Assembly: GCA_964635065.1 (NCBI GenBank)
Contig: CAZWMK010000038.1
Coordinates: forward strand, 1 to 17,851
DNA: 17,851 nucleotides
Reading direction: 5' to 3'
Source: CAZWMK01 sp964635065
Lineage (GTDB): Bacteria; Pseudomonadota; Alphaproteobacteria; Sphingomonadales; Sphingomonadaceae
The first letter of the stretch is position 1. Every line of letters begins with the position of its first letter. The notes under the pieces are model-generated. The model worked only from the letters and a program-made list of their open reading frames with translations, had not been told where the DNA came from and made no database searches. Made by a program: the position numbers and the translations under genes. Shown here piece after piece: positions 1 to 6,933 of the stretch.

Positions 1-892
1 CCGGCTGCACTTCCTTGAAGCCGGGGAAGGGGGCGGTTGTCGGGCGCCTGGTTTCGGTGATGGTGTCGCCGACGTTGGTCTGCGCCACTTCCTTGATCTG
101 CGCAGTGATGAAGCCGATTTCGCCCGGCCCCAGCGCATCGATCGTTTCGATCTTGGGACGGAACACGCCGACGCGATCGACGAGATGCTTTGACCCCGCC
201 GCCATCATCGTGATGTCCATGCCCTTCTTCAACTGGCCGTCGACGACGCGCACCAAGACGACGACGCCAAGATAGGGGTCATACCAGCTGTCGACCAGCA
301 TCGCCTTCAGCGGCGCATTCGGATCACCCTTCGGGCAGGGAATTTCCCGGCAGATCGCTTCGAGAACATCGTCGATGCCGATGCCCGATTTGGCCGAGGC
401 GAGGACGGCATTGTCGGTGTCGAGACCGATCACTTCCTCAATTTGCAACTTCACGCGCTCGGGCTCGGCGGCGGGCAGGTCGATCTTGTTGATGACGGGC
501 ACGATCACATGATCGTGTTCGATCGACTGATAGACATTGGCCAGCGTCTGCGCCTCGACGCCCTGGCTGGCATCGACGACAAGAAGCGCGCCTTCGCAGG
601 CGGCAAGGCTGCGGCTGACTTCATAGGCAAAGTCGACGTGGCCTGGCGTATCCATCAGGTTGAGGATGTAGGTTTCGCCGTTCTGCGCCTTGTAATCGAG
701 GCGGACAGTCTGCGCCTTGATGGTGATGCCGCGCTCGCGCTCGATGTCCATGTTGTCGAGCACTTGCTCTTCCATCTCGCGCGCGGTCAGGCCGCCCGTG
801 CGCTGGATCAGCCGGTCTGCCAGCGTCGACTTGCCATGGTCGATATGGGCGATGATGGAGAAATTGCGGATTTTGGAAATGTCAGCAGTCAT
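1..892 (-). CDS. lepA: Elongation factor 4 (LepA), N-terminal half, cut by window edge
   Basis: This is the first roughly 297 residues of LepA/EF4, a ribosome-associated translational GTPase of usually about 600 residues; the rest lies beyond base 1. The minus-strand ATG at 892-890 opens MTADISKIRNFSIIAHIDHG, with the G1 P-loop HIDHGKST at residues 16-23. The G3 motif DTPGH starts at Asp81, the G4 motif NKID covers residues 135-138, and a G5-type SAK follows near the truncated end. These motifs and their spacing are diagnostic of the EF4/EF-G class, and the HIDHGKST/NKID pattern with this N-terminus fits LepA. It starts 29 nt downstream of a pseudouridine synthase gene on the same strand, so the two translation-related genes are probably cotranscribed. 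I see no frameshift in the visible part. Confidence 0.96.
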   Translation of the reverse strand, partial: MTADISKIRNFSIIAHIDHGKSTLADRLIQRTGGLTAREMEEQVLDNMDIERERGITIKAQTVRLDYKAQNGETYILNLMDTPGHVDFAYEVSRSLAACEGALLVVDASQGVEAQTLANVYQSIEHDHVIVPVINKIDLPAAEPERVKLQIEEVIGLDTDNAVLASAKSGIGIDDVLEAICREIPCPKGDPNAPLKAMLVDSWYDPYLGVVVLVRVVDGQLKKGMDITMMAAGSKHLVDRVGVFRPKIETIDALGPGEIGFITAQIKEVAQTNVGDTITETRRPTTAPFPGFKEVQP

Positions 893-921
893 GGCCTGCG
901 ATTAGGGCGAAAAAGGCGCGG

Positions 922-1635
922 TTACAAGCTGCACTGCGCAAAGCCCTGCACGGCATCGGTCAGCATGGCGATATAAGGCTGCCAATGGGCCGGCGGAGGG
1001 GCTTCAACCCGAATGGGCGCGGCGTTGTCTGCATAGGGAATGACCAGCCGCCAGCTGTGCAGCATCATCGGGCCATCGCCCGCGCCATAGACCGGATCGC
1101 CCAGCAACGGGCAGCCGATATGGGCGGCATGAACGCGGATCTGATGCGTGCGTCCGGTTTCGGGCATGAAGGCGATAAGCGCCACGCCGTCGCGCACGGC
1201 CAGCCTCTGCCAGCGCGTGCGCGCTGGCTTGCCGGCTGCGGCAACCGTCATTCGCCAGCCTTGTGCCCGGCTGCTGGTTTTCAGAAGCGGCGCGTCGATC
1301 ATGCCGGCGTTGCCGGGCAGATGATCTGGCACGAGGGCGAGATAGGTTTTCCCGATCGCCCCAGCCTCGAACAGGGCATTCAGCCGTTTCAGCGCCTTTG
1401 GGTGCCGGGCGAGGGCGAGGCAGCCACTGGTGTCGCGGTCGAGCCGGTGCGCGGGTTGTGGCGGGCGCTGGTTTCCGAAACGTAGCTGATCAAGGTGATC
1501 TTCCAGACTGTAAGGCGTCTGTGGCCCAGGATGGACAGCAAGACCCGCCGGCTTGTCGATCACCAGCACATGGGTGTCCCGGTACAGCGGCGGCGGGATC
1601 GTTGCGGGCGAAGGGGAAAGGGTGGGCCTGAGCAT
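922..1635 (-). CDS. RluA-family RNA pseudouridine synthase
   Basis: A 237-residue protein from the RluA branch of pseudouridine synthases, which isomerise specific uridines in rRNA or tRNA. The family catalytic motif HRLDRDTSG is present, with the expected catalytic aspartate at residue 66. The N-terminal stretch VLVIDKPAGLAVHPG and the C-terminal TGRTHQIRVH are also family hallmarks. There is no S4 RNA-binding domain ahead of the catalytic domain, so it resembles the short RluA/TruC types more than RluC/RluD; the exact target uridine cannot be told. The frame stays open far upstream (to 2043), but ATG 1633-1635 is chosen because homology begins there and the upstream extension would run antisense across rpoZ. 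It lies just upstream of lepA and is divergent from rpoZ. Confidence 0.9.
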   Translation of the reverse strand: MLRPTLSPSPATIPPPLYRDTHVLVIDKPAGLAVHPGPQTPYSLEDHLDQLRFGNQRPPQPAHRLDRDTSGCLALARHPKALKRLNALFEAGAIGKTYLALVPDHLPGNAGMIDAPLLKTSSRAQGWRMTVAAAGKPARTRWQRLAVRDGVALIAFMPETGRTHQIRVHAAHIGCPLLGDPVYGAGDGPMMLHSWRLVIPYADNAAPIRVEAPPPAHWQPYIAMLTDAVQGFAQCSL

Positions 1636-1658
1636 GGCCGTTCTGTTACCGGCTTTTC

Positions 1659-1687
1659 TTGACTTTGCCACCCTGCCCTTGCTAGGG
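1659..1687 (+). promoter_or_regulatory. Candidate sigma-70-type promoter of rpoZ
   Basis: In the 91-base divergent gap between the pseudouridine synthase gene and rpoZ there is TTGACT (1659-1664), a 17-base spacer, then CTAGGG (1682-1687). The -35 is close to the alphaproteobacterial housekeeping consensus and the spacing is right, but the -10 is poor. Transcription would start around 1694, leaving a leader of roughly 30 nt. No promoter as good is visible before rsh, so rpoZ and rsh may share it. Confidence 0.4.
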
Positions 1688-1726
1688 GATCCGCGATATT
1701 TTCCCGCACAAACCGGAGTGGCAGCC

Positions 1727-2068
1727 ATGGCGCGCGTTACCGTCGAGGATTGCGTCGACAAGATTCCCAACCGTTTCGACCTGGTTCTGCTCGCTGGCCA
1801 GCGGGCGCGCCAGATTTCGAACGGCGCCGAACTGACACTGGAGCGTGACCGCGACAAGAACCCGGTCGTGGCGCTGCGTGAAATCGCCGAACAGACGGTA
1901 ACGCCTGAAACGCTGAAGGAAACGATGATCCAGTCGTTGCAGCGTGTGATCGTCGATGAAGAAGAGGCGCCCGATGAAGTCGGCTCGCTTGCCGCTTCCG
2001 CCGAAGCCCTGCGCCTGACCGCTGCCGCGCCGCCGCGCAACACGAATCTTGGTCCCGACTACGAATAA
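1727..2068 (+). CDS. rpoZ: DNA-directed RNA polymerase omega subunit
   Basis: A 113-residue omega subunit, which binds the beta-prime subunit and helps RNA polymerase assembly. The opening MARVTVEDCVDKIPNRFDLV closely matches the omega family. The first residues MAR are the ones that, with beta-prime, form ppGpp-binding site 1 in enterobacteria, so this polymerase probably senses ppGpp there (inference from conservation). The C-terminal part is an acidic then Ala/Pro-rich tail ending in NLGPDYE, as is usual for sphingomonad-like omega proteins. The frame is open further upstream, but the ATG at 1727 is preceded by GGAG (1715-1718) at good spacing and gives the canonical N-terminus. It lies 69 nt upstream of rsh, matching the widespread rpoZ-spoT linkage. 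Confidence 0.96.
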   Translation: MARVTVEDCVDKIPNRFDLVLLAGQRARQISNGAELTLERDRDKNPVVALREIAEQTVTPETLKETMIQSLQRVIVDEEEAPDEVGSLAASAEALRLTAAAPPRNTNLGPDYE

Positions 2069-2096
2069 GCAGCGTCGGCCTGTTGTAAGCTGGTGA

Positions 2097-2120
2097 TCCA
2101 CGCCGCAATATAGGCGTGGA
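2097..2120 (+). repeat. 8-bp inverted repeat (stem-loop) in the rpoZ-rsh gap
   Basis: The arms TCCACGCC (2097-2104) and GGCGTGGA (2113-2120) are perfectly complementary around the 8-base loop GCAATATA. The hairpin ends 17 nt before the GTG start of rsh and is not followed by a T-run, so it is not a standard intrinsic terminator. It could be an mRNA processing or stability element, or a brake on rsh translation. The structure is read directly from the sequence; the function is unknown. Confidence 0.6.
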
Positions 2121-2137
2121 ACATCAGTGGGGTATCT

Positions 2138-4243
2138 GTGCTCAGGCAATATGAACTTGTCGAACGTGTTCGTGCCTATGATCCGGAGGCGGACGAGGAA
2201 CTGCTGAATCGCGCCTATGTCTTCTCGATGAAGGCGCACGGTTCGCAGTTGCGCGCCAGCGGCGATCCTTATTTTTCTCATCCGATCGAAGTCGCAGGTA
2301 TCCTGACCGACCTCAGGCTGGACGACGAGACGATTGCCACCGGCATCCTGCACGACACGGTCGAGGATACGGTCGCCACTCCCGAACAGATTGAAAAGCT
2401 TTTTGGTTCCAGCGTCGCCCGGCTGGTCGATGGCGTCACCAAGCTGTCGCGGATCGAAGCGCAGACCGACAACGAACGTGCGGCGGAAAATCTGCGCAAA
2501 TTCCTGCTGGCCATGTCGGATGACATCCGTGTGCTTTTGGTGAAGCTGGCGGACCGCCTGCACAACATGCGCACGCTGCATCATATCCAGAAACCGGAAA
2601 AACGGCGCCGCATCGCGCGCGAGACGATGGAGATCTACGCGCCGCTCGCCGAACGCATCGGCATGTATGAGTTCATGGACGAGATGAAACAGATCGCGTT
2701 TCGTGAACTTGAACCCGAAGCCTATGATTCGATCACCAAGCGGCTTGAGCAGATGCGTGCAGGCGGCGGTGATGCGGTGAAGCGAATCGCCAGCGGCATC
2801 AAGCTGCTGCTGGCACAGGCCGGGCTGGACGCCGAAGTCACGGGGCGCGAGAAAAAGCCGCATTCGATCTGGAAAAAGATGCAAGAGCGGCACATCGCGT
2901 TCGAGCAACTTTCCGACGTCATGGCGTTTCGCGTGATCGTGCAAAAGCCTGAAGATTGTTATCATGCCCTCGGCGTCATCCACCAGCGCTGGCCGATGGT
3001 GCCGGGACGCTTCAAGGATTTCATCTCGACACCGAAGCGCAACGGCTATCGCTCGCTCCACACGACCGTCATTCATGGCGACCGCATGCGGGTTGAAATC
3101 CAGATCCGCACCTTCGACATGCATCGCCAGAATGAAATCGGGCTTGCCGCACATTGGGCCTATAAACAGGGCCAGGAAAACAAGGGCCCGCGCGACACCT
3201 ATCCCTGGTTGCGCGACCTGCTGGAAATCCTCGAACATGCCTCGACGCCCGAGGAACTGCTCGAGCACACGCGCATCGCCATGTATCAGGATCATGTCTT
3301 CTGCTTCACGCCGAAGGGTGAACTGATCCAGTTGCCGCGCGGTGCGACGCCGGTCGATTTCGCCTATGCCGTGCATACCGAGCTGGGCGAGACGACTGTG
3401 GGGGCCAAGATAAACGGTCGTGTCGTGCCGCTCAGGACGCCGCTTGCCAATGGCGATCAGGTCGAGATTCTGCGTTCGGACCGGCAGACGCCCGACCCGA
3501 CGTGGGAGGCTTTTGCCGTTACCGCCAAGGCGCGCTCGGAAATCAGGCGCTATGTCCGGCATAAGGAGCGCGACGAGATGATCGCGCTTGGGCGCAAGCT
3601 GTTCGCGGAAATCGTCGAACGCCTCAGCCACCCGCTTGCCGACGGCGCCATTGATGCCGCCTTGAAACGGCTGAAACTGGCCGACGAATCGGCGCTTTAT
3701 GTCGCCCTGGCGCGCGACAGTCTCAGCGACGACGAACTGCTCGAGGCGCTGATGCCCGGCTCGGTCAATCCGCCAGAGCCGAAAAAGCGGCGCAAGGGCC
3801 AGAAATCGGCCATCAGCATCCGCGGGCTGACCCCCGGCGTTGCGGTGCATCTGGGCGAATGTTGTCATCCGGTGCCGGGCGATCGCATCGTCGGCCTCAA
3901 GCATCCCGGCCATGGCATCGACGTTCATTCGATCGATTGCGCCGTGCTGGAAAAGGAACAGGATCGCGAATGGGTCGATCTGGCGTGGGGCGAGGGTGCG
4001 GACCATGCCGTGTCGCGCATTCTGGTGATCGTCCGCAACCAGCCGGGCAGCCTTGCCGTGGTGACGGGGATATTGGCACAGAACAACGTCAATATCGTCA
4101 ATCTGCAACTGCGACACCGTGACCGCCAGTTCCACACCTTCCTGATTGATATCGAGGTGGACAACCTCGTTCATTTGACGAATATCCTCGCCTCGCTGCG
4201 GGCAACGCAGGCGGTGACAAGTGTGGATCGGGTGAAAGCGTGA
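2138..4243 (+). CDS. rsh: Bifunctional (p)ppGpp synthetase/hydrolase, RelA/SpoT homologue
   Basis: A 701-residue long RSH protein that makes and degrades the alarmone (p)ppGpp. Domains in order are an HD hydrolase domain with His48 and His72-Asp73 in HDTVEDT plus ADRLHNMRT; a synthetase domain with FKDFISTPKRNGYRSLHT and the EIQIRT segment; a TGS domain at about 385-450 (DHVFCFTPKGELIQLPRGAT); a conserved Cys-containing region (GECCHPVPGD); and a C-terminal ACT domain from about residue 625. The intact HD residues argue for hydrolase activity, so this looks like the single bifunctional Rsh typical of alphaproteobacteria. The start is GTG at 2138, preceded by a weak G-rich site (2129-2132). 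The stop overlaps the pyrE start by 4 nt. It is named spoT or relA in many annotations. Confidence 0.95.
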   Translation: MLRQYELVERVRAYDPEADEELLNRAYVFSMKAHGSQLRASGDPYFSHPIEVAGILTDLRLDDETIATGILHDTVEDTVATPEQIEKLFGSSVARLVDGVTKLSRIEAQTDNERAAENLRKFLLAMSDDIRVLLVKLADRLHNMRTLHHIQKPEKRRRIARETMEIYAPLAERIGMYEFMDEMKQIAFRELEPEAYDSITKRLEQMRAGGGDAVKRIASGIKLLLAQAGLDAEVTGREKKPHSIWKKMQERHIAFEQLSDVMAFRVIVQKPEDCYHALGVIHQRWPMVPGRFKDFISTPKRNGYRSLHTTVIHGDRMRVEIQIRTFDMHRQNEIGLAAHWAYKQGQENKGPRDTYPWLRDLLEILEHASTPEELLEHTRIAMYQDHVFCFTPKGELIQLPRGATPVDFAYAVHTELGETTVGAKINGRVVPLRTPLANGDQVEILRSDRQTPDPTWEAFAVTAKARSEIRRYVRHKERDEMIALGRKLFAEIVERLSHPLADGAIDAALKRLKLADESALYVALARDSLSDDELLEALMPGSVNPPEPKKRRKGQKSAISIRGLTPGVAVHLGECCHPVPGDRIVGLKHPGHGIDVHSIDCAVLEKEQDREWVDLAWGEGADHAVSRILVIVRNQPGSLAVVTGILAQNNVNIVNLQLRHRDRQFHTFLIDIEVDNLVHLTNILASLRATQAVTSVDRVKA

Positions 4244-4824
4244 CCGACGACGATATTCTGAACGAATTCCGGGCAGCGGATGCCCTGCTTGAAGGACATT
4301 TTATCCTGTCTTCGGGCCTGCACAGTCCGCGCTATCTACAATGCGCGCGTGTGTTGATGGACCCGCGCCGGGCGGAGCGTCTTTGCCGCGAGCTGGCCGC
4401 GCGCATTCCCGAAGAGACGCGCCGTTCGATTTCCGCAGTGGTCGCGCCTGCAATGGGCGGCGTCATCGCCGGCTATGAAATGGCGCGCGCGCTGGGGGTC
4501 GAGGCGATGTTCGTCGAGCGGCCGACCGGGACATTCGAATTGCGGCGTGGTTTCCGCCTTCAGCCGGGGCAGAAGGTGCTGATGATGGAAGACGTCGTTA
4601 CCACCGGCCTGTCGTCGCGCGAGGCGATCATCGCCATCGAAGCGGCGGGCGGAAAGGTGATCGCGGGCGGCTGTCTGGTCGACCGTTCGAATGGCGCCGC
4701 CGAAATTGGCGTGCCGCTCCATGCGCTTATCCGCCTTGATGTGCCGAGCTATTCTGCCGATGCGCTGCCGCCGGAACTCGCGGCGCTGCCGGCGATGAAG
4801 CCGGGATCGAGGGCAGTGGCGTGA
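4240..4824 (+). CDS. pyrE: Orotate phosphoribosyltransferase
   Basis: A 194-residue enzyme that joins orotate to PRPP to give orotidine 5'-phosphate in pyrimidine biosynthesis. The PRPP-binding motif VLMMEDVVTTGLSS lies around residues 113-126, preceded by the PAMGGVIAGYEMAR segment and the N-terminal FILSSGLHSPRY substrate-binding region seen in bacterial PyrE. The GTG start at 4240 overlaps the rsh TGA within GTGA, so translation is probably coupled. Length is normal for the short PyrE subgroup. A mononucleotide pathway gene beside rsh has no direct functional explanation beyond operon order, though ppGpp is known to influence nucleotide metabolism. Confidence 0.93.
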   Translation: MTDDDILNEFRAADALLEGHFILSSGLHSPRYLQCARVLMDPRRAERLCRELAARIPEETRRSISAVVAPAMGGVIAGYEMARALGVEAMFVERPTGTFELRRGFRLQPGQKVLMMEDVVTTGLSSREAIIAIEAAGGKVIAGGCLVDRSNGAAEIGVPLHALIRLDVPSYSADALPPELAALPAMKPGSRAVA

Positions 4825-5555
4825 CCCGCCATCTGCGGCTTGGCGTCAACATCGATCATGTTGCGACCATTCGCAATGCGCGCGGCGGGCCGCACCCTGA
4901 TCCGGTGCGTGCAGCACAGATTGCCGCGGATGCCGGGGCAGACGGCATAACCGCGCACCTGCGCGAGGATCGCCGTCACATCACCGACGCCGACATCGCG
5001 CGCCTGCAGGCTGCGATCGGCCTGCCGCTCAACCTTGAAATGGCGGCGACCGAGGAAATGCTGGGCATTGCGCTACGCCATCGTCCGCATGCCGCCTGCA
5101 TCGTTCCCGAACGTCGCGAGGAGCGGACGACCGAAGGCGGGCTCGATGCGGCGGGGCAATATGAGACACTTGCGCCGCTGATCGCGCGCCTGTGCGACGC
5201 CGGCATTCGCGTCAGCCTTTTCATTGAACCCGACGCCCGCCAGCTGGAGGCTGCATGGCGACTTGGTGCGCCTGTGGTCGAGTTTCATACGGGTCGCTAC
5301 TGCCACCTGACAGGTGACGCGCGCGCCGCCGAACTGGCGCGCCTTGCCAGTGCTGCGATGCAGGCGGTTGCCATGGGCATCGAGCCTCATGCCGGCCATG
5401 GGCTAAATTACGATAATGTCGCGCCTGTCGCCGCCATAACGGAGCTGGCCGATCTCAATATCGGGCATTTTCTCATCGGCGAGGCGATTTTTTTCGGCCT
5501 TGCAGCCAGTATTGCTGAAATGCGCCGTCTGATGGATGAGGCCCGCGGCCGGTGA
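4821..5555 (+). CDS. pdxJ: Pyridoxine 5'-phosphate synthase
   Basis: A 244-residue PdxJ, a TIM-barrel enzyme that condenses 1-deoxyxylulose 5-phosphate with 3-amino-2-oxopropyl phosphate to make pyridoxine 5'-phosphate, the last ring-forming step of de novo vitamin B6 synthesis. The N-terminal GVNIDHVATIRNARGG is a family signature. Glu73 in NLEMA and His193 in GHGLNYDNV align with the catalytic Glu72 and His193 of the E. coli enzyme. The GTG start overlaps the pyrE stop by 4 nt and the stop overlaps acpS by 4 nt. PdxJ followed by AcpS is a common proteobacterial pairing, which supports both calls. Confidence 0.96.
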   Translation: MTRHLRLGVNIDHVATIRNARGGPHPDPVRAAQIAADAGADGITAHLREDRRHITDADIARLQAAIGLPLNLEMAATEEMLGIALRHRPHAACIVPERREERTTEGGLDAAGQYETLAPLIARLCDAGIRVSLFIEPDARQLEAAWRLGAPVVEFHTGRYCHLTGDARAAELARLASAAMQAVAMGIEPHAGHGLNYDNVAPVAAITELADLNIGHFLIGEAIFFGLAASIAEMRRLMDEARGR

Positions 5556-5959
5556 TCGTTCTAGGCCTTGGTTCGGACCTGTGCAACATCGAGCGCATCG
5601 CCAGTAGCATCGATCGTTATGGCGAGCGCTTTATCCAGCGCATCTTCACCGATGTCGAGGTGGCGCGTTCGGAAAAGCGGCAACTGACCCGTGCGGCCTC
5701 ATATGCCAAGCGGTTTGCGGCTAAGGAAGCCTGCGCCAAGGCGCTGGGGACCGGTTTTCGCAAGGGGGTGTTCTGGCGCGATATGGGCGTCGTGAACCTG
5801 CCCTCCGGCCAGCCGACCATGACATTGTCGGGCGGCGCGCTTCTGCGCTTGCAAGCGCTCACGCCGCCGGGCATGTCTGCCGACATCCACCTTACGATCA
5901 CCGACGATCACCCCTGGGCGCAGGCCTTTGTGTTGATCATGGCAAGGCCCGACGCATGA
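5552..5959 (+). CDS. acpS: Holo-[acyl-carrier-protein] synthase
   Basis: A 135-residue phosphopantetheinyl transferase that moves 4'-phosphopantetheine from CoA to apo-ACP, activating fatty acid synthesis. The N-terminal GLGSDLCNIERI carries the metal-binding Asp9, and RFAAKEACAKALG carries the second acidic ligand, Glu59; both positions match the AcpS family. Length is normal. The start is GTG inside the GTGA overlap with pdxJ, and its TGA overlaps the ATG of lepB in ATGA. No separate ribosome-binding site is obvious, so expression probably depends on coupling to pdxJ. Confidence 0.94.
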   Translation: MIVLGLGSDLCNIERIASSIDRYGERFIQRIFTDVEVARSEKRQLTRAASYAKRFAAKEACAKALGTGFRKGVFWRDMGVVNLPSGQPTMTLSGGALLRLQALTPPGMSADIHLTITDDHPWAQAFVLIMARPDA

Positions 5960-6765
5960 GCAGCAAGAAGAAAATTGACTGGCGCAAGGAACTGGTTCAG
6001 GGCGGGCTTCTGGTGCTGGCTGTGCTGGGCGTGCATTCGGCGATCGCCAAGCCTTTCTATATTCCATCGGAATCCATGCTGCCCGTGCTTCTGGTCGGTG
6101 ACCGGCTGATCGTGTCGAAATATCCATATGGATACAGCTATCTGTCACCTTCGGTGCGTGTCCTGCCGAAGATGCAGGGGCGGATTTTCGGATCGCTTCC
6201 CGAACATGGCGATATTGTTGTCGTCAAGGCGCCGAACACGGGTGAAGACTGGATCAAGCGTGTGATCGGCTTGCCCGGCGATACGGTGCAACTGCGCAAT
6301 GGCACATTGTGGCTGAATGGTGCGCCGGTCGAAAAGCTACAGATTGCACCCCATGCGATCACGGAATCACCCAATACCAGTTGCATGATGCTGCCCATGT
6401 ATCGCGTGGTCGAACGCGACGGTGTGGCGCGCTGCTATTATCCCGAATTCAGGGAAACGCTGCCAAATGGCCGTTCCTACAATGTCCTCGACATGGGGCT
6501 GACCGAACAGGACAATACCGATCCGGTCATGGTGCCCGAAGGCCATATCTATGTGCTGGGCGACAACCGCGACAATTCGCGCGACAGCCGCTTTGCGCCC
6601 GAAGACGGCGGGCTTGGTTTGCTGCCGGTTGAAAACATCGTCGGACGGGCCGAGTTCATCACTTTCTCTCTGGATGGCTCGACACAATTGCTCGATCCAC
6701 GCACCTGGCTTGGCGCTTTCCGTTCCGGCCGGGCCGGGCAGTCGCTGCATCCCGCAGAGGAGTGA
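5956..6765 (+). CDS. lepB: Signal peptidase I
   Basis: A 269-residue inner-membrane serine/lysine protease that removes signal peptides from exported proteins. One membrane segment (about residues 14-30) precedes the active site. The nucleophile is Ser40 in FYIPSESMLP and the general base is Lys101 in DWIKRVIGLPGD. The late conserved box GDNRDNSRDSR is present near residue 200. All catalytic boxes are intact. The ATG overlaps the acpS stop by 4 nt and ends the five-gene coupled run. In many alphaproteobacteria rnc and era follow lepB; here a LuxR-type gene follows instead, so the usual cluster appears broken or rearranged. Confidence 0.95.
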   Translation: MSSKKKIDWRKELVQGGLLVLAVLGVHSAIAKPFYIPSESMLPVLLVGDRLIVSKYPYGYSYLSPSVRVLPKMQGRIFGSLPEHGDIVVVKAPNTGEDWIKRVIGLPGDTVQLRNGTLWLNGAPVEKLQIAPHAITESPNTSCMMLPMYRVVERDGVARCYYPEFRETLPNGRSYNVLDMGLTEQDNTDPVMVPEGHIYVLGDNRDNSRDSRFAPEDGGLGLLPVENIVGRAEFITFSLDGSTQLLDPRTWLGAFRSGRAGQSLHPAEE

Positions 6766-6780
6766 ACGGGCGACGAGGCG

Positions 6781-6811
6781 GGTAAGCATCTGCTTACCTT
6801 CTTGGCTTACC
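6781..6811 (+). promoter_or_regulatory. Perfect palindrome plus extra half-site upstream of luxR-type gene
   Basis: GGTAAGCA (6781-6788) and TGCTTACC (6791-6798) form a perfect 8+8 dyad around a central TC, 15 nt after the lepB stop. A further half-site, GGCTTACC, lies at 6804-6811, giving a 13-base direct spacing between GCTTACC units. The compact symmetry, with only 2 central bases, suits a DNA operator for a dimeric regulator better than an RNA hairpin. The obvious candidate ligand is the adjacent LuxR-type protein (inference). As RNA it could also act as a weak hairpin after lepB, but no T-run follows. Confidence 0.5.
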
Positions 6812-6933
6812 TGACTTTGTTACGGGACGGTAATTGTTGAGGGCTAATGCTCTGTCTGCGCGGACGGGGCACCCGCGCTTTCTTGTATCAGCGTCTTTAC
6901 GGGGCCAGAGACGTTCGGGGGAATGTCTTCATC

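Noticed and set aside
443..976. A 177-codon plus-strand frame opposite lepA
   Set aside because: It is the antisense shadow of the LepA G-domain; lepA motifs are clear on the other strand.
1553..1726. N-terminal extension of rpoZ from an upstream ATG
   Set aside because: The extension would overlap the pseudouridine synthase gene and the promoter-like TTGACT, and the canonical MARVTV start at 1727 has its own ribosome-binding site.
1682..4174. An 830-codon open frame on the minus strand opposite rpoZ and rsh
   Set aside because: It is exactly codon-aligned with the rpoZ and rsh frames, so it stays open merely because TTA, CTA and TCA codons are rare in these GC-rich genes. The translation is rich in His/Arg/Asp with no family motif, while rsh and rpoZ have clear domains.
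6847..6933. Longer LuxR-type protein starting at ATG 6847
   Set aside because: It would add 29 residues outside the conserved domain; the ATG at 6934 has a better placed G-rich ribosome-binding site. Not excluded.
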